64,000 nt of DNA from Poriferisodalis sp965237655 (GTDB lineage: Bacteria; Actinomycetota; Acidimicrobiia; Acidimicrobiales; Poriferisodalaceae). This document shows positions 16,738 through 25,570 of the stretch, one piece after another. The stretch spans positions 1,054,001 through 1,118,000 of the forward strand of contig NZ_CBDEGB010000001.1 in assembly GCF_965237655.1 (NCBI RefSeq). Reading direction: 5' to 3'. The translations under genes were made by a program, and so were the position numbers. Each line of letters opens with the position of its first letter. Within the stretch, counting starts at the first letter, position 1. Under the pieces are notes generated by a model, which made no database searches, was not told where the DNA came from, and saw only the letters and a list, made by a program, of their open reading frames with translations.

Positions 16738-17613
16738 ATGTATCCATCCCGCTTCCGCTACGAAGCCCCCTCGACACTCGCCGAGGCCATAGCCCTGCTC
16801 GCCGCTGCTGATGGCGAGGCGAAGATCCTTGCGGGGGGCCAGAGCCTCATCCCGATGATGAAGCTGCGTTTCGCCGCCCCGGCGATGCTCGTCGACATCA
16901 ACGGCGTCAGTGGTCTCGACTACCACCGGGCCGATGCCGATGGCACCTATCGCATCGGTGCGCTGTGCCGTCACGCCGATCTCGAGAAATCGGCAACGCT
17001 CGGCGATCATCAACCCACAATCGCTGCGGCGGCCCCCATTGTGGCCGACCCGCTCGTGCGCACACGAGGGACGCTGGTCGGCTCGGTGTGCCACGCCGAC
17101 CCGCAGGGCGACTGGGCCTCGGTGATGGTTTCGCTGGAGGGAGCCATCGTGGCCCAAGGCCCGAACGGGCAACGGACCATTCCGGTCAACGACTTCATCG
17201 ACGGTCCGTTCCAGACGGTGCTCGCCAACGACGAGATCGCCGTCGAGGCGGTGGTTCCGCCAGCGGGTGGGACCCGGGCCGGCGGTTACCTCAAGCTTGA
17301 ACGCCGTGTCGGCGACTTCGCCACCGTCGGCGTGGCGGTCTCGGTGGAGATGTCGGGCGACAGTGTTGCTCGGGCGGGCATCGGGCTGACCGGTGTCGGG
17401 CCTGCCACCATCAACGCTTCCGACGCAGCGGCGGCTTTGGTCGGCACGGCGCTCGATAGCGACGCCGTCGATGCGGCGGCTCAGCTCGCCGCCGAAGCGG
17501 CCCAGCCCCGCTCCGACCACCGGGGAAGCGCCGACTACAAGCGCCACGTCGTCGCGACATTCGTGAGACGCCTCGGGGCGCAAATTCAGCGGTCTGGACA
17601 GAAGGCGGCCTGA
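16738..17613 (+). CDS. coxM: Carbon monoxide dehydrogenase medium (FAD) subunit
   Basis: 291-aa FAD subunit of the molybdenum hydroxylase family. It accepts electrons from the [2Fe-2S] subunit and passes them toward the respiratory quinone pool. The first FAD motif, AGGQS, is at 32-36. The second FAD segment reads RTRGTLVGSVCHADPQGDW where most homologues have a TxGG stretch, a modest deviation. It is followed by the CODH_C-type C-terminal domain. The order M-S-L is that of form I CO dehydrogenases. The gene follows the 84-aa gene by 3 bp and precedes coxS by 1 bp. Confidence 0.92.
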   Translation: MYPSRFRYEAPSTLAEAIALLAAADGEAKILAGGQSLIPMMKLRFAAPAMLVDINGVSGLDYHRADADGTYRIGALCRHADLEKSATLGDHQPTIAAAAPIVADPLVRTRGTLVGSVCHADPQGDWASVMVSLEGAIVAQGPNGQRTIPVNDFIDGPFQTVLANDEIAVEAVVPPAGGTRAGGYLKLERRVGDFATVGVAVSVEMSGDSVARAGIGLTGVGPATINASDAAAALVGTALDSDAVDAAAQLAAEAAQPRSDHRGSADYKRHVVATFVRRLGAQIQRSGQKAA

Positions 17614-17614
17614 C

Positions 17615-18202
<588 letters not shown>

Positions 18203-18203
18203 G

Positions 18204-20585
18204 ATGGCGCTCGACGAGATCAAGATCGGCGGCCTCGGCGCCAGCCGGCGCCGGGTCGAGGACAACCGCTTCATCCGCGGCAAGGGCAACTACATCGACG
18301 ACATCGCCCTGCCCGGGATGCTGCACATGGAGATCCTCCGCAGCCCGTTGGCACACGCTCGAATCAGGTCCATCGATGTCAGCGGCGCCTGGGCGATCCC
18401 CGGCGTTCGCCTCGTGCTCACAGGCGACTTGCTTGCTGCACGGAATCTGGCGTGGATGCCGACGCTGTCGTATGACACTCAGGCGGTCCTTGCCACGGAC
18501 AAGGTCAGATTCCAGGGGCAGGAGGTCGCGTGTGTCATCGCCGACGACCCCTATCTCGCGAAGGACGGCTGCGAGGCCATCGTCGTCGACTACGAACCGT
18601 TGCCGCCCATCGTCAACCCGACCCAGGCGCTGGCCCCCGATGCGCCGCTGATCCGCGACGACAAGACCGGTCAGAACAACAACGTGGTGTTCGATTGGGA
18701 GGTCGGCGACCGGGAGGGCACCAATCGGGCCTTCGCCGAGGCCGACGTGGTCTCGGCCATCGAGATGCACTACCCGCGCTCTCACCCGTCGCCCATCGAG
18801 ACCTGCGGTTCGATCGCCGACTTTGACCGGGCGACCTCAAAGCTCACCGTGTACATGACCACCCAGGCGCCGCACATCATCCGGGCCGCGGTGGCAATGG
18901 TGGCCGAGTTGCCCGAGCACATGATCCGCATCGTCTCTCCCGACCTCGGCGGCGGTTTCGGGAACAAGGTGCCGGTGTATCCGGGCTACGTGGTGTCGAT
19001 CCTGGCTTCGATCCTGCTCGAATGCCCCGTCAAGTGGATCGAGGACAAGAGCGGGAACCTCATCTCCACCGGATTCGGCCGCGACATCTACCTCAAGGGC
19101 GAGCTGGCGCTGCGCAACGACGGCCGCATTTTGGGCGTGCGCATGCACACCGACTCCGACCATGGAGCGTTCTTTTCCGATGCCCAGCCGAGCAAGTTCA
19201 AGATCGGTCTGATGCACTCGGCGTTTGCCTGTTACGACATCCCGGCTGCCCACCTCACCGCCCAAGGCGTCTACACCAACAAGGCGCCGGGAGGCGTCGC
19301 GTATCGATGCTCCTTCCGGGTCACCGAAGCCATGTACTTCCAGGAGCGCATGGTGCAAGCCGCCGCCGACGACCTCGGCATGGACCAGGCCGAGTTCCGC
19401 CGGATCAATCTGGTTCGAGATGACGACTTCCCGCATCGCACTCCCTTCGGATTCCTGACCGACTCCGGCCAGTACCAGAAGTGCCTCGACCTCGGCCTCG
19501 AGGCGATCGGCTACGACGACTTCCTGCGGCAGAAGGAAGATGCCCGCAAGCGGGGCCGGCTCTTGGGCATCGGCATCTCGACGATGACCGAGCCCCTCGG
19601 GGCCGGCAACAGCCGGGAATACGACATCTTGGGCATCAAGATGTTCGACTCCGCCGAGCTGAAGGTGCACATGACCGGCAAGGCGCTGCTGCGCACCGGT
19701 GCCAAATCCCAGGGTCAAGGCCACGAGACCACATGGGCACAGATCGTCGCCCACGAACTCGGTATCCCGGCCGAAGATGTGCTCGTCGAAGAGGGCGATA
19801 CCGACACGGCCCCGTTCGGCATGGGAACCTACGCATCGCGTAGTACCCCCGTCGCCGGGGCGGCCGTTGCAATGGTGGCGCGCAAGATCCGCGCCAAGGC
19901 CCGCAAGCTTGCCGCTCACCTGCTGGAGGTGTCCGAAGAGGACATCGAGTGGGAACTCGGGCGGTTCTCGATTCGCGGCGCCCCTGACCGAGGCGTGACA
20001 ATCCAGGAATGCGCATTTGCCGCCTACAGCAACATGCCTGACGGCATGGAGCCGGGCCTTGAGAACAACGCCTACTACGACCCTCCCAACCTGACGTGGC
20101 CGTTCGCCTGCTACATCGCGACCGTCGAGGTCGATCCCGAGACCGGCGTGTGGGACGTCTTGCGGGTGGTGGCCGTGGACGACTGCGGTGTGCGCATCAA
20201 CCCAATGATTGTCGAGGGCCAGATCATGGGCGGCCTCACCGAGGCGTATGCCATGGCCAACATGCAGTTCATCACCTTCGACGAGGACGGCAACTGCATC
20301 GGCTCCAACTACATGGACTACTTGCTGCCGACGGCTTGGGAGACACCGGGCTTCGAGCTGCACGAGGTGGTGACCCCGTGCCCGCACCATCCCATCGGGG
20401 CCAAGGGCATCGGGGAATGCGCCACCGTCGGCGGTCCCGCAGCGTTCGTCAACGCCGTCATGGACGCGATCTCCGACACCGGCGTGCGCAATATCGACAT
20501 GCCGCTGCTGCCTGATCGGGTCTATGAAGCCATCACCCAGCGTCACGACGTCTCCGGCGCACCGCCGGTGAAGACAGAGCCGTGA
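18204..20585 (+). CDS. coxL: Form I carbon monoxide dehydrogenase large (Mo/Cu) subunit
   Basis: 793-aa catalytic subunit that oxidises CO with water to CO2 at a Cu-S-Mo(molybdopterin cytosine dinucleotide) centre. The active-site loop is AYRCSFR at 366-372, with C369 equivalent to the copper-ligating Cys388 of the Oligotropha enzyme. This sequence separates genuine form I CODH from form II (AYRGAGR). GGGFGNK (249-255) and the late GIGE motif supply molybdopterin contacts and the catalytic Glu. ATG 18204 follows AGGAGGGCTGAG. Length matches the family. The presence of M, S and L implies use of trace or environmental CO as an energy source. Confidence 0.95.
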   Translation: MALDEIKIGGLGASRRRVEDNRFIRGKGNYIDDIALPGMLHMEILRSPLAHARIRSIDVSGAWAIPGVRLVLTGDLLAARNLAWMPTLSYDTQAVLATDKVRFQGQEVACVIADDPYLAKDGCEAIVVDYEPLPPIVNPTQALAPDAPLIRDDKTGQNNNVVFDWEVGDREGTNRAFAEADVVSAIEMHYPRSHPSPIETCGSIADFDRATSKLTVYMTTQAPHIIRAAVAMVAELPEHMIRIVSPDLGGGFGNKVPVYPGYVVSILASILLECPVKWIEDKSGNLISTGFGRDIYLKGELALRNDGRILGVRMHTDSDHGAFFSDAQPSKFKIGLMHSAFACYDIPAAHLTAQGVYTNKAPGGVAYRCSFRVTEAMYFQERMVQAAADDLGMDQAEFRRINLVRDDDFPHRTPFGFLTDSGQYQKCLDLGLEAIGYDDFLRQKEDARKRGRLLGIGISTMTEPLGAGNSREYDILGIKMFDSAELKVHMTGKALLRTGAKSQGQGHETTWAQIVAHELGIPAEDVLVEEGDTDTAPFGMGTYASRSTPVAGAAVAMVARKIRAKARKLAAHLLEVSEEDIEWELGRFSIRGAPDRGVTIQECAFAAYSNMPDGMEPGLENNAYYDPPNLTWPFACYIATVEVDPETGVWDVLRVVAVDDCGVRINPMIVEGQIMGGLTEAYAMANMQFITFDEDGNCIGSNYMDYLLPTAWETPGFELHEVVTPCPHHPIGAKGIGECATVGGPAAFVNAVMDAISDTGVRNIDMPLLPDRVYEAITQRHDVSGAPPVKTEP

Positions 20586-21541
20586 GCGAACCCGTTCTTG
20601 CCGAGCACAGGGCCGTCGAGGGCGGGGCCGTCGCAGGCTGGGGCGTCCTGGAACAGGCCATCGAACTCGCACGCAGCGGCGAGGCATTCGTGTTGGCAAC
20701 GGTTGTCTGGCGCGAAGCCCCGACCTCGGGGCAGCAGGGATCTCGTGCCATCTACACGGCCTCGGGCGAGATCTACGGCTGGATCGGCGGCGCATGCGCT
20801 GAGCCGGTGTTCATCCGGGAGGCCATGGCAACGCTTGAAGCCGGGACGCCGCGGTTGCTGGCGCTCGGCGCGAGCGATCGTTTCGGCGATCTCCCCCAAG
20901 GCACGACCGCGGTGGCCATGTCGTGCCAGAGCGAAGGCGCCCTGCAGATCTATCTGGAGCCCGTCGTGGCCGTACCTCACTTGGTGATCGTCGGAAGCTC
21001 GCCGATGGCGACAACCCTGTCGGTGCTCGCCAGTCAGCTCGACTGGCGTGTCGAGCTGGTCACCGGCTCTGAGTTCAGCGAGGGTTTGCTCACACCGCAG
21101 TCGATCGTCGTCGTCGCCACCCAAGGACACGGCGACGAAGACGTGCTGGGGGCCGCGCTCAAGGCGGCTCCGGCTTATGTGGGCCTCGTCGCGTCCAGCC
21201 GCAGGGGAGAGAGCGTGCGTGCACAGCTCGTTGCTCAGGGGGCCGACCAAGCCCAACTCGACGCCCTACGCGTCCCGGCAGGACTGGATCTCGGCAGCAC
21301 TTCTCACAAAGAGGTCGCTGTGTCGATCCTGGCCGAGCTGGTGCAATTGCGAGCACAGGGTGCGTTCGCTGTCCCGGTCACCCCCCAAGCGCCCACGACA
21401 GCCACGGCTATCGATCCCGTCTGCGGCATGACGGTCCAGATCGATCCGGCTGCTGTCTCACTGGAGGTGGGAGACGAGGTCTTCTACTTCTGCTGTGCAG
21501 GGTGCCGGACGGCCTATGCGCGTGAACAGGGAGTCGCCTGA
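20582..21541 (+). CDS. XdhC/CoxI-family maturation protein fused to a C-terminal YHS domain
   Basis: 319 aa. Residues about 17-262 are the XdhC/CoxI family (HxE-like N-terminal part, then a Rossmann-like part VIVGSSPMATTLSVL). Such proteins bind molybdenum cofactor or its sulfur donor and load it into molybdenum hydroxylases. Residues 277-316 form a YHS domain: DPVCGM at 278-283 and FYFCCAGC at 301-308. YHS domains bind metal and occur in copper ATPases. The CODH active site needs copper as well as Mo and sulfur, so the fusion suggests a copper- or sulfur-handling role. GTG 20582 overlaps the coxL stop (GTGA), so translation is coupled. Confidence 0.82.
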   Translation: MSEPVLAEHRAVEGGAVAGWGVLEQAIELARSGEAFVLATVVWREAPTSGQQGSRAIYTASGEIYGWIGGACAEPVFIREAMATLEAGTPRLLALGASDRFGDLPQGTTAVAMSCQSEGALQIYLEPVVAVPHLVIVGSSPMATTLSVLASQLDWRVELVTGSEFSEGLLTPQSIVVVATQGHGDEDVLGAALKAAPAYVGLVASSRRGESVRAQLVAQGADQAQLDALRVPAGLDLGSTSHKEVAVSILAELVQLRAQGAFAVPVTPQAPTTATAIDPVCGMTVQIDPAAVSLEVGDEVFYFCCAGCRTAYAREQGVA

Positions 21542-22125
21542 TGGAGATCACCAATCAGTTCGAGGTCGCTCAGCCGCTGGAGGTTGTGTGGGACTTCTTC
21601 GGTGACGTCCCGCAGGTTGCCGCGTGCCTGCCCGGCACGGAGCTGACCACCGAGCTGGGAGACGACAGCTACGGCGGCACGGTGTCGATCGGTCTCGGTC
21701 CGATCAAGATGGATTTCGACGGTGGCGCTGAGATCACCCACCGCGACGTTGAGGCCCGCACGATCTCCGTCGCTGCCAGCGGCGCCGATCGCAAGGGCCG
21801 GGGCCAAGCGACGCTCGCGCTCAACGCAAGCCTTGCCCCGGCTGCGGACGGCACCACCGTCGACGTCGCCATGGATCTGCAGCTCTCCGGGCCGGCCGCG
21901 CAGTATGGGCGTGGCTTGGTGAGCGACATCACCGCAGTGCTGCTGAACGATTTTGCCGCCAACGTGCAGAACCGACTGGCTGCGATCGCGGCGGGCCGTG
22001 ACCCCGATCCCCTCAGCCAAGCCCAAGCCGCCGGCGGCGTTGCCATCGGTGTGCGCGCCGCGCGAATGGGGCTCGCGCGCGTCCTACGTCGATTCGTCCT
22101 GCCGTACCGCCCCGAGGCCGTCTGA
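21541..22125 (+). CDS. coxG: CoxG, SRPBCC-fold CO dehydrogenase accessory protein
   Basis: 194-aa protein with a START/SRPBCC hydrophobic-pocket domain over residues 1-145 (EITNQFEVAQPLEVVWDFF...VAACLPGTEL) and a C-terminal amphipathic Arg-rich tail (MGLARVLRRFVLPYR). CoxG proteins are linked to membrane association of CODH, and work on actinobacterial CoxG points to quinone handling. The ATG overlaps the upstream stop (TGATG). It stands directly before the small membrane-protein genes, which fits a membrane-coupling module. Confidence 0.88.
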   Translation: MEITNQFEVAQPLEVVWDFFGDVPQVAACLPGTELTTELGDDSYGGTVSIGLGPIKMDFDGGAEITHRDVEARTISVAASGADRKGRGQATLALNASLAPAADGTTVDVAMDLQLSGPAAQYGRGLVSDITAVLLNDFAANVQNRLAAIAAGRDPDPLSQAQAAGGVAIGVRAARMGLARVLRRFVLPYRPEAV

Positions 22126-22135
22126 GGAGGCTGTT

Positions 22136-22387
22136 GTGCTCTGGTGGATTGGAAACCTGATACTGCTGCTGGTGGTAGTGCCGGTGGCAGTCGCACTGCT
22201 GAACCGGGTACTGGCTGCCATCGAGCGGATCCGCAAAGCCAGCGACGAGATCCTGACTGCGGGCGTGGCGGTCATCGGAGAACTCGACACCACGCGCGAT
22301 CTGCTTGCAACGACTGACGAGACGATCGAAGAGGTAGCAGACGGTGCGGTGCGCTACGCCGGTTCGGTCGGGAAGCTCTTGGGCTGA
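22136..22387 (+). CDS. Small single-helix membrane protein 1 of the cox cluster
   Basis: 83 aa, start GTG 22136 after a strong site (GAGGAGG). One N-terminal membrane helix (LWWIGNLILLLVVVPVAVALL) is followed by a charged helical tail (NRVLAAIERIRKASDEILTAG ...) that is likely cytoplasmic by the positive-inside rule. No known family. It is the first of five such genes in a row after coxG. Confidence 0.7.
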   Translation: MLWWIGNLILLLVVVPVAVALLNRVLAAIERIRKASDEILTAGVAVIGELDTTRDLLATTDETIEEVADGAVRYAGSVGKLLG

Positions 22388-22398
22388 AGGGAGTTCTG

Positions 22399-22626
22399 AT
22401 GCCTGCTGTTGCCTGGGTCACTGTCATCATCGGCGGCCTGATCATCGTGGCTGCCGCTGTCGGGTTGCTGCGAGTGGCGCTCCACTTGCGGGCGGTCCAC
22501 AGCACGCTCGTCGCGGTCGCGGGCGGCGTTCGTGTCATCGCCGACCAGACCTCGACAATCCCGACCGTGTTGCCGTCGGTGAATTCGACGCTCAAACCCG
22601 TGCGGGACTTCTGCGAATCGATCTGA
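22399..22626 (+). CDS. Small single-helix membrane protein 2 of the cox cluster
   Basis: 75 aa. N-terminal helix about residues 4-26 (AWVTVIIGGLIIVAAAVGLLRVA), then HLRAVHSTLVAVAGGVRVIADQ and a short tail with a single Cys (FCESI). AAGGGAG precedes the ATG. It follows protein 1 by 11 bp. No recognised family; the layout is the same as its four neighbours. Confidence 0.7.
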   Translation: MPAVAWVTVIIGGLIIVAAAVGLLRVALHLRAVHSTLVAVAGGVRVIADQTSTIPTVLPSVNSTLKPVRDFCESI

Positions 22627-22639
22627 GGGAGGGAATGCC

Positions 22640-22906
22640 GTGATACTGCTACTCGCTCAAGAGTCGACAACCGGGTGGATAATCGGCTACGTCATCGGCA
22701 TCGTCGCGGTCATCGCGGTGGTCGCGCTCGTCGTGCCGATCCTGATGCTGGCTCGTTCGATCGGCAATCGGGCATCGGAGATCAACGCCGGGCTGGAAGA
22801 CGCGGTCACCAACACGGCGTCGCTGGCGGAATTGAACACCACGATCGAGTCGGCATCGGCAATCGTCGCCGGCCTGAAGCGTGGTCGGGCCCGGTTAGGA
22901 GGCTGA
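22640..22906 (+). CDS. Small single-helix membrane protein 3 of the cox cluster
   Basis: 88 aa, GTG start after GAGGGAGGGAATGCC. One helix at about residues 12-36 (GWIIGYVIGIVAVIAVVALV), then ARSIGNRASEINAGLEDAV and a helical tail ending in basic KRGRARLGG. The membrane-plus-helix layout resembles short DUF948- or MCP-like tails. The stop is 1 bp before the next ATG. Confidence 0.7.
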   Translation: MILLLAQESTTGWIIGYVIGIVAVIAVVALVVPILMLARSIGNRASEINAGLEDAVTNTASLAELNTTIESASAIVAGLKRGRARLGG

Positions 22907-22907
22907 G

Positions 22908-23198
22908 ATGGACCTACTGGGGTTGACCGACACCCAAGAGAACCTGTGGTGGGGAGTCATCATCGGCGGCTTCGTCGTGATTGTGGCTGTCGTTGCCCTG
23001 CTCACCATGCTGGTGCTGCTCGTGCGCACGATCGAGCGCCGGGTGAGGATCATCAAGGGCACGCTCGAGCGTGCCGCCGCTAACACCGGCGACACCGCCC
23101 TCATCGCAGAGACCGCCGAGGGGGTCGATGCGGTCCTGACCGAAGGCCTCGAACACCACCTGTTCCTTGGCCGCGTTCTCGACAAGGTGCGCACATGA
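22908..23198 (+). CDS. Small single-helix membrane protein 4 of the cox cluster
   Basis: 96 aa. One helix at about residues 14-38 (WWGVIIGGFVVIVAVVALL), then RTIERRVRIIKGTLERAA and a C-terminal helix with HH (EGLEHHLFLGRVLDKVRT). The stop overlaps the next start (ATGA). No known family. The strongly basic post-helix segment indicates a cytoplasmic C-terminus. Confidence 0.7.
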   Translation: MDLLGLTDTQENLWWGVIIGGFVVIVAVVALLTMLVLLVRTIERRVRIIKGTLERAAANTGDTALIAETAEGVDAVLTEGLEHHLFLGRVLDKVRT

Positions 23199-23557
23199 CG
23201 ACACTTGTAGTTCTCTCCGTCATCCTGATCGGCCTGCTGATCGCCGGGCTGGCCTTCTACCTGTTCATCGTGGGAAGCCAGCTGACCCGGATCGCCGGGC
23301 TTCTGGAAGAGTGCTCGCAGATCGTGTGGAAGATCAAGGCAGACGCCGAAGCTGTCGAACCAGGTGTCGAGCGCATCAACAACACCAGCGGCGTCATCGC
23401 GGGAGCGTTGCCGCTGCTGTACGGCATGGCCGAAGGCATCGTGGCTGGGGCCACGTATGAACCTGACCCCGAGCCTCGCGAGCCTGCGCCGGCCCGGCCC
23501 GCGATGGGCACGCGCCGCAGCCGGCTCCACGACGCCGTCGGTTACCACCCCGAATAG
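23195..23557 (+). CDS. Small single-helix membrane protein 5 of the cox cluster
   Basis: 120 aa, the longest of the five. N-terminal helix about residues 3-27 (LVVLSVILIGLLIAGLAFYLFI), then a helical stretch (VGSQLTRIAGLLEECSQIVWKI) and a Pro/Glu/Arg-rich disordered tail. ATG overlaps the previous stop. The stop lies 10 bp from the converging operon's last stop. Confidence 0.7.
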   Translation: MTTLVVLSVILIGLLIAGLAFYLFIVGSQLTRIAGLLEECSQIVWKIKADAEAVEPGVERINNTSGVIAGALPLLYGMAEGIVAGATYEPDPEPREPAPARPAMGTRRSRLHDAVGYHPE

Positions 23558-23567
23558 CCGTCAGCGA

Positions 23568-24035
23568 TCAGTTCAAGTCCGACTCGGAGGCCCGCCCAGT
23601 CGAGCGCCCAGGATCGCGCGTGGTGGTGAGCGGGCCTGCGGTGGGGGCCCGGTAGCTGCCGATCCACTCGTCCTTCCAAATTTGGTCGAACTGTTCGGGC
23701 GCGCAGCCGGGTCGGTAGATGGCGACCAGCTCGCGGACGATCTGCTCGCGATGCGAGCGCAACCCGCCTGGGACCTCATAGGTGCAGATGTGGAGGTTCC
23801 ACTTGTTGCCGGCGCGCCGCTCCCAGCACTTTGCTCGCGGGTGGCCGAACGGCAGCCCGGCCGCAGCCAGGTTGTCCGCGTGGTCGACGTCGATCACGGC
23901 GTAGTCGTATGGTCGGCCGTCGGGATCGGCTCGGTACAGGATCGCGAACACGGCCGCAATTGCAGGCGGCGTCCAGCCGCCGAGCACCCTGGGTCCCTCG
24001 AAGGGGTAACCGGCGAGCGAGCCCAGTCGGATCAT
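23568..24035 (-). CDS. Hypothetical protein, last gene of the convergent cox maturation operon
   Basis: 155-aa soluble protein with well-defined composition: AIAAVFAILYR, a central KWNLHICTYEVPGGLRSHREQIVREL, and FDQIWKDEWIGSY. It looks like a conserved single domain, but I cannot name the family. It lies 24 bp after the 98-aa gene on the same strand, so it is probably in the coxD/coxE operon. Confidence 0.6.
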   Translation of the reverse strand: MIRLGSLAGYPFEGPRVLGGWTPPAIAAVFAILYRADPDGRPYDYAVIDVDHADNLAAAGLPFGHPRAKCWERRAGNKWNLHICTYEVPGGLRSHREQIVRELVAIYRPGCAPEQFDQIWKDEWIGSYRAPTAGPLTTTRDPGRSTGRASESDLN

Positions 24036-24059
24036 CTGGGGCGGATCATCTGGGCCGGA

Positions 24060-24356
24060 TCATTCGGGGAACCCGAACTCGTCGTCGGAGTCTTCGGGGC
24101 CGATGACTTCTGCTCGGGTCATCGGCCAGGCTGGGAGCCTCGCTGTCTCGACTGCATCGGCGAAGGCCTCCATTGCCGTTTCGACGGCGATGTCGGCGTT
24201 TTCGGCCTCGATCACGATCTGAGCGCCGTACGCCATCGCGCCGACGCCCGATGCGATGCCGCCGAGCGGCGCGACCGCGTCGGCAAGCGCCACAACCTCG
24301 CTGAGTTCGACGGGCCGGTCGCCCTCTGCCTGGATGGAGACGCTCCACTTGTTCAT
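24060..24356 (-). CDS. Small acidic hypothetical protein downstream of coxE
   Basis: 98 aa, acidic C-terminus (EDSDDEFGFPE). The core NKWSVSIQAEGDRPVELSEVVALADAV...AYGAQIVIEAENADIAVETAMEAFADAV has the alternating pattern of a small alpha/beta (ferredoxin-like or ACT-like) domain; this is only a visual impression. Start ATG 24356 lies 5 bp after the coxE stop. Confidence 0.6.
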   Translation of the reverse strand: MNKWSVSIQAEGDRPVELSEVVALADAVAPLGGIASGVGAMAYGAQIVIEAENADIAVETAMEAFADAVETARLPAWPMTRAEVIGPEDSDDEFGFPE

Positions 24357-24361
24357 ACCGA

Positions 24362-25540
24362 TCAGCCGATGTGAGGCAGCTTGGCGGCGAAGGACTCGAG
24401 GCTGGCCAGGTCGTGTCCGGATACGAGGGTGTCGATGAACGGGCCCGCGACCAACATGGCGAGCGTGCTCGGTGGGACATCGATGTCGTCGCCGACGAGC
24501 GGGTTCATCCAGATGATCCGGTGGCAGAGCCGACTGAGGCGTTCCATTGCGTCGGCGAGCACGGCTGGGTCTCCGCGGTCAAGCCCGTCGGAGCAGACAA
24601 CGACGGTGGCGCCCCGGCTGAGGCCTTTGCGACCCCACTTGCGGACGAAGGTGTCCAGCGACTTGCCGATCTGCGTGCCGCCGTCCCAGTCGAGCACACG
24701 GGCGGCAGCGAGCTTCATCGCATCGTCCGGGTTCCGTCGGTCCAGCGCCGGCGTGATGCGCGTCAGCCGGGTGCCGAAACAGAAGACCTCGACTTTCTGG
24801 GCTGCCCGGCGCATCGAGTACGCGAACTGCAACAGGTTGCGCGAGTAGTCGGCCATCGACCCCGAGACGTCACAGATGAGCACGAGGGGCCGGGGTCGCA
24901 GTGATCGAGACAGGTGGCGCAGATCGGGTGCGGTGTGGCTGATCCGCATGGCTTCGCGGGCCATGCGCCGGATGTCGAGCCGCGAGCCCGACGGGTCCGG
25001 CTGCCGCCGTCGTGTACGGCGTCGAGGCGGCTGCAGCCGGATCCGGGTCATGATCCGCCGCAGCATTGCCAATTCGTCGGGCGTGCACTCGGCGAATCGT
25101 TTGTCACGCTGGATCTCGACCCCCGATGCCTGCAGTCCGAGCACCATCGGTCGGTCATCGCCGGCCTGCTCGCCAGGTTCGCTGTCAGGAACCTGCAGCG
25201 TGCCGCTCAGTCCTTGCGTCACCGGTTCGTGCGGTTCGGGTTCGGGGGAGCGGGGCGACCGCAGACCCATGAAATAGCGGCGGAATACCTCGTCAAAGAC
25301 CGGCAGGTGCTCGCGGCGATGCACGAGGGTCGCTCGGCCGCTCCAATAGACGTCGGTGAGGTCGCTGGGTGTGAGCTCGGCGACCCCTGAGCAGAACATG
25401 ACGACGTCATCGGAGCCGACCGGCAGGCCCTCGTCTCTCAGCGCGTGGCCGAAACCGACGAGCCGCGCCACGATCTCCATTGACGGTGAGCCAGCCTCGT
25501 GTGCGGCCCCGGGACCCGTCTCAGGCATCGGCCATGGCAT
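24362..25540 (-). CDS. coxE: CoxE-like VWA-domain protein
   Basis: 392-aa protein of the CoxE/VWA family that works with a MoxR-type ATPase. The C-terminal VWA domain has the MIDAS motif DVSGSM (in LICDVSGSMADYSRNLLQFA), followed by GGTQIGKSL and VVCSDGLDRGD. The N-terminal half is a helical region with a basic patch (LQPPRRRTRRRQPD). In CO-oxidising bacteria CoxD-CoxE pairs take part in maturing the Cu-S-Mo cluster. It lies 30 bp after the ATPase gene. The start at 25540 is the most upstream ATG; a shorter start at MEIVARLVG (25480) is possible. Confidence 0.85.
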   Translation of the reverse strand: MPWPMPETGPGAAHEAGSPSMEIVARLVGFGHALRDEGLPVGSDDVVMFCSGVAELTPSDLTDVYWSGRATLVHRREHLPVFDEVFRRYFMGLRSPRSPEPEPHEPVTQGLSGTLQVPDSEPGEQAGDDRPMVLGLQASGVEIQRDKRFAECTPDELAMLRRIMTRIRLQPPRRRTRRRQPDPSGSRLDIRRMAREAMRISHTAPDLRHLSRSLRPRPLVLICDVSGSMADYSRNLLQFAYSMRRAAQKVEVFCFGTRLTRITPALDRRNPDDAMKLAAARVLDWDGGTQIGKSLDTFVRKWGRKGLSRGATVVVCSDGLDRGDPAVLADAMERLSRLCHRIIWMNPLVGDDIDVPPSTLAMLVAGPFIDTLVSGHDLASLESFAAKLPHIG

Positions 25541-25570
25541 CGATGTCAGGCATCGGCAACGACACCGATG

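Noticed and set aside
18837..20795. Long open frame (652 codons) on the minus strand across coxL
   Set aside because: It mirrors the codon pattern of a very conserved gene; high GC removes stops from the opposite strand. Its translation has no family.
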